Source: Acestrorhynchus altus
Taxonomy: Eukaryota; Chordata; Actinopteri; Characiformes; Acestrorhynchidae
DNA: 64,000 bases
Direction of reading: 5' to 3'
NCBI GenBank assembly: GCA_034509495.1
Contig: CM067513.1
Coordinates: 18,084,049 to 18,148,048, forward strand
Part shown: positions 62,750-64,000 of the stretch, in pieces
How the letters are laid out: every line of letters begins with the position of its first letter
Numbering within the stretch: the first letter of the stretch is position 1
Notes under the pieces: generated by a model
The model's input: the letters and a program-made list of their open reading frames with translations, nothing else
Databases searched by the model: none
Told to the model about the DNA's origin: nothing
Translations under genes and position numbers: made by a program

Positions 62750-62942
62750 TTTTAACACTGGTGGTGATAAAAGGTCCTGATGCCTACGCTATCTTTTTTT
62801 TTTTTTACTATCCCAAATGACAAGTGTACTGTGTGTTCTCATGTTTTATAATGTAAATACAATTTTCCTTAATTTCCCTGAGGGAACCTTCCCAAGGGAT
62901 CAATAGTTCTATCCTATCCTATCCTATCCTATCCTATCCTAT
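62750..62942 (+). mobile_element. Rex1-like LINE 3' tail with (TCCTA)n
   Basis: The phrase aatttccctgagggaacctt followed by cccaagggatcaata and a TCCTA pentamer array (62910-62942) is the same 3' terminus as the nested 53.6 kb fragment, in the opposite orientation. Confidence 0.85.
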
Positions 62943-63869
62943 AACTGCTGATAAAATAGTGACAATAAAAACGTTGTTTTCCTTATTACGCCCATCCTTC
63001 TCATCCAAGAATTGTTTTATTTTTAAACCTCCCTCTGAAACATATTGTAAAACACAATTCCTTAAAATACAAAGTTTTATATGATCATAATCATAATTCC
63101 AACTCTGTGAGATTCTCTGTAATGAGGCATTTCACATTAAACCACTCTGGATGAGTATGTTCACATCTCAATTATTTGAAATATCTGTAGACGTCTTCTT
63201 TAAATACACTGCAGTGCCTTGCCAAGCACTCCTTCCAGTATTTTAAACCCTTTATCAACAGTTCCCTTACTGTAATCCTGCATAAAGGACACTCTATTGG
63301 TTGAGGCCTTTACTGGTTCCTCCTTCACCTAAAAGAAAATGAAGGTCATGCAGATTTGCTCTAATCACAGGTAGTGTGTGTCCAGTTTTAAACAATCTTT
63401 GGCAGTGCTGATTAGGTTCCAGGTCTGACCCGACAGGTTTCTATAGTTCCGTCTCTTTTTACGGTACTGTATTTATTTCAGCCAATGTTCTTTGCTATTT
63501 AGTAAGGACACCTCGCTTCTGTGAGTGACTACACTGCAGCCAGCACTCTATGTATACACTAGGGACCCAAAGACTGCATATATACATTCAGACACAGTGT
63601 CTATGCATGTCCTACAGAATACTGCAGGTGTAGAACTTGTGCTGCATTCTGCTCTGCACCACCTTAAAAGAGATTTATGCCTAACAATCCTTGCCACTGT
63701 AAAGGAACTAGCACTTTTAAACTGGGCTACTGGGGCATTCTCCTGATTCTGCTGTGGCCTATAACAGCACGAGCAGCCGAACAGGAATGACACTAAAAGA
63801 TAAATAGATTTTCAATGTTAATTGTTCCTTCAGCAGCAACTACCAGACCCATTACTGTACAGCATACAT

Positions 63870-64000
63870 TGTAGTTACGTACACCCATCAAACATAACAT
63901 TAAAACCTGTCTAATATTGTGCAGTTCCCCCCCATCCTGTCAAAAGATCTGACCTGAGCACGGCCACAGACAGCTGAAGGAGTCCTGTGGTATCTGGCTC
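63870..64000. mobile_element. DNA-transposon end, cut by the window edge
   Basis: The phrases ccatcaaacataacattaaa, ctaatattgtgcagttcccc and aaggagtcctgtggtatctg are the beginning of a transposon common in fish genomes. The rest is outside the window. Confidence 0.6.

Overview
The window is vertebrate genomic DNA, almost certainly from a ray-finned (teleost) fish. It has one split gene with large introns, canonical GT/AG splice sites and CA, GT, AT and TC microsatellites. It is densely loaded with Tc1/mariner, hAT-type, tRNA-SINE and Rex1/L2/RTE-type repeats of the sort found in fish genomes. The repeat mix would fit an otophysan fish, but I cannot prove the lineage.

The only gene I can support is formin-1 (fmn1), on the minus strand and read from right to left. 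Seven coding exons are visible. E1 (48443..46898) carries the isoform-IV-like N-terminus. E2 (27842..27670) is a probable cassette exon. E3 (22536..20909) is the large acidic/Ser-rich exon. E4 (20535..20415) and E5 (18787..18726) encode the linker and coiled coil. E6 (14658..13979) encodes the end of the coil, the FH1 polyproline region and the first residues of FH2. E7 (8199..8058) is the first full FH2 exon. The remaining FH2 exons lie beyond the left edge; I found none in positions 1-8057. Exon phases agree along the chain except at E2-E3, where inclusion of E2 needs a second acceptor or an unseen exon. The domain order predicts an actin-nucleating formin: FH1 binds profilin-actin and FH2 nucleates and elongates filaments.

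Region by region: 1-8 kb is an intron with a few old repeats and several non-repetitive stretches that look like conserved regulatory DNA. 8-22.5 kb holds the FH1/linker/large exons with Tc1 remnants and two tRNA-derived SINEs in the introns. 22.5-46.8 kb is two huge introns full of DNA-transposon remnants, two hAT-like elements with visible target-site duplications and a roughly 575-bp nested palindromic element. About 49.7-50.5 kb is a CpG-rich segment with a symmetric pair of CCAAT boxes, the best promoter candidate for fmn1. 50.5-64 kb is upstream sequence made mostly of LINE and Tc1 debris, including a clean nested insertion of a Rex1-like LINE tail into a Tc1 element.

The most unexpected item is technical. 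An exact 19-bp Tn5/Nextera mosaic-end sequence lies inside the CCTCT repeat next to the candidate promoter (49985-50003), so the assembly is probably artefactual there. I did not find a new biological system. The more interesting biological leads are the E2/E3 splice-phase puzzle, the inverted CCAAT module and candidate non-coding enhancers. In tetrapods, Fmn1 introns are known to carry enhancers of the neighbouring gene Gremlin-1.
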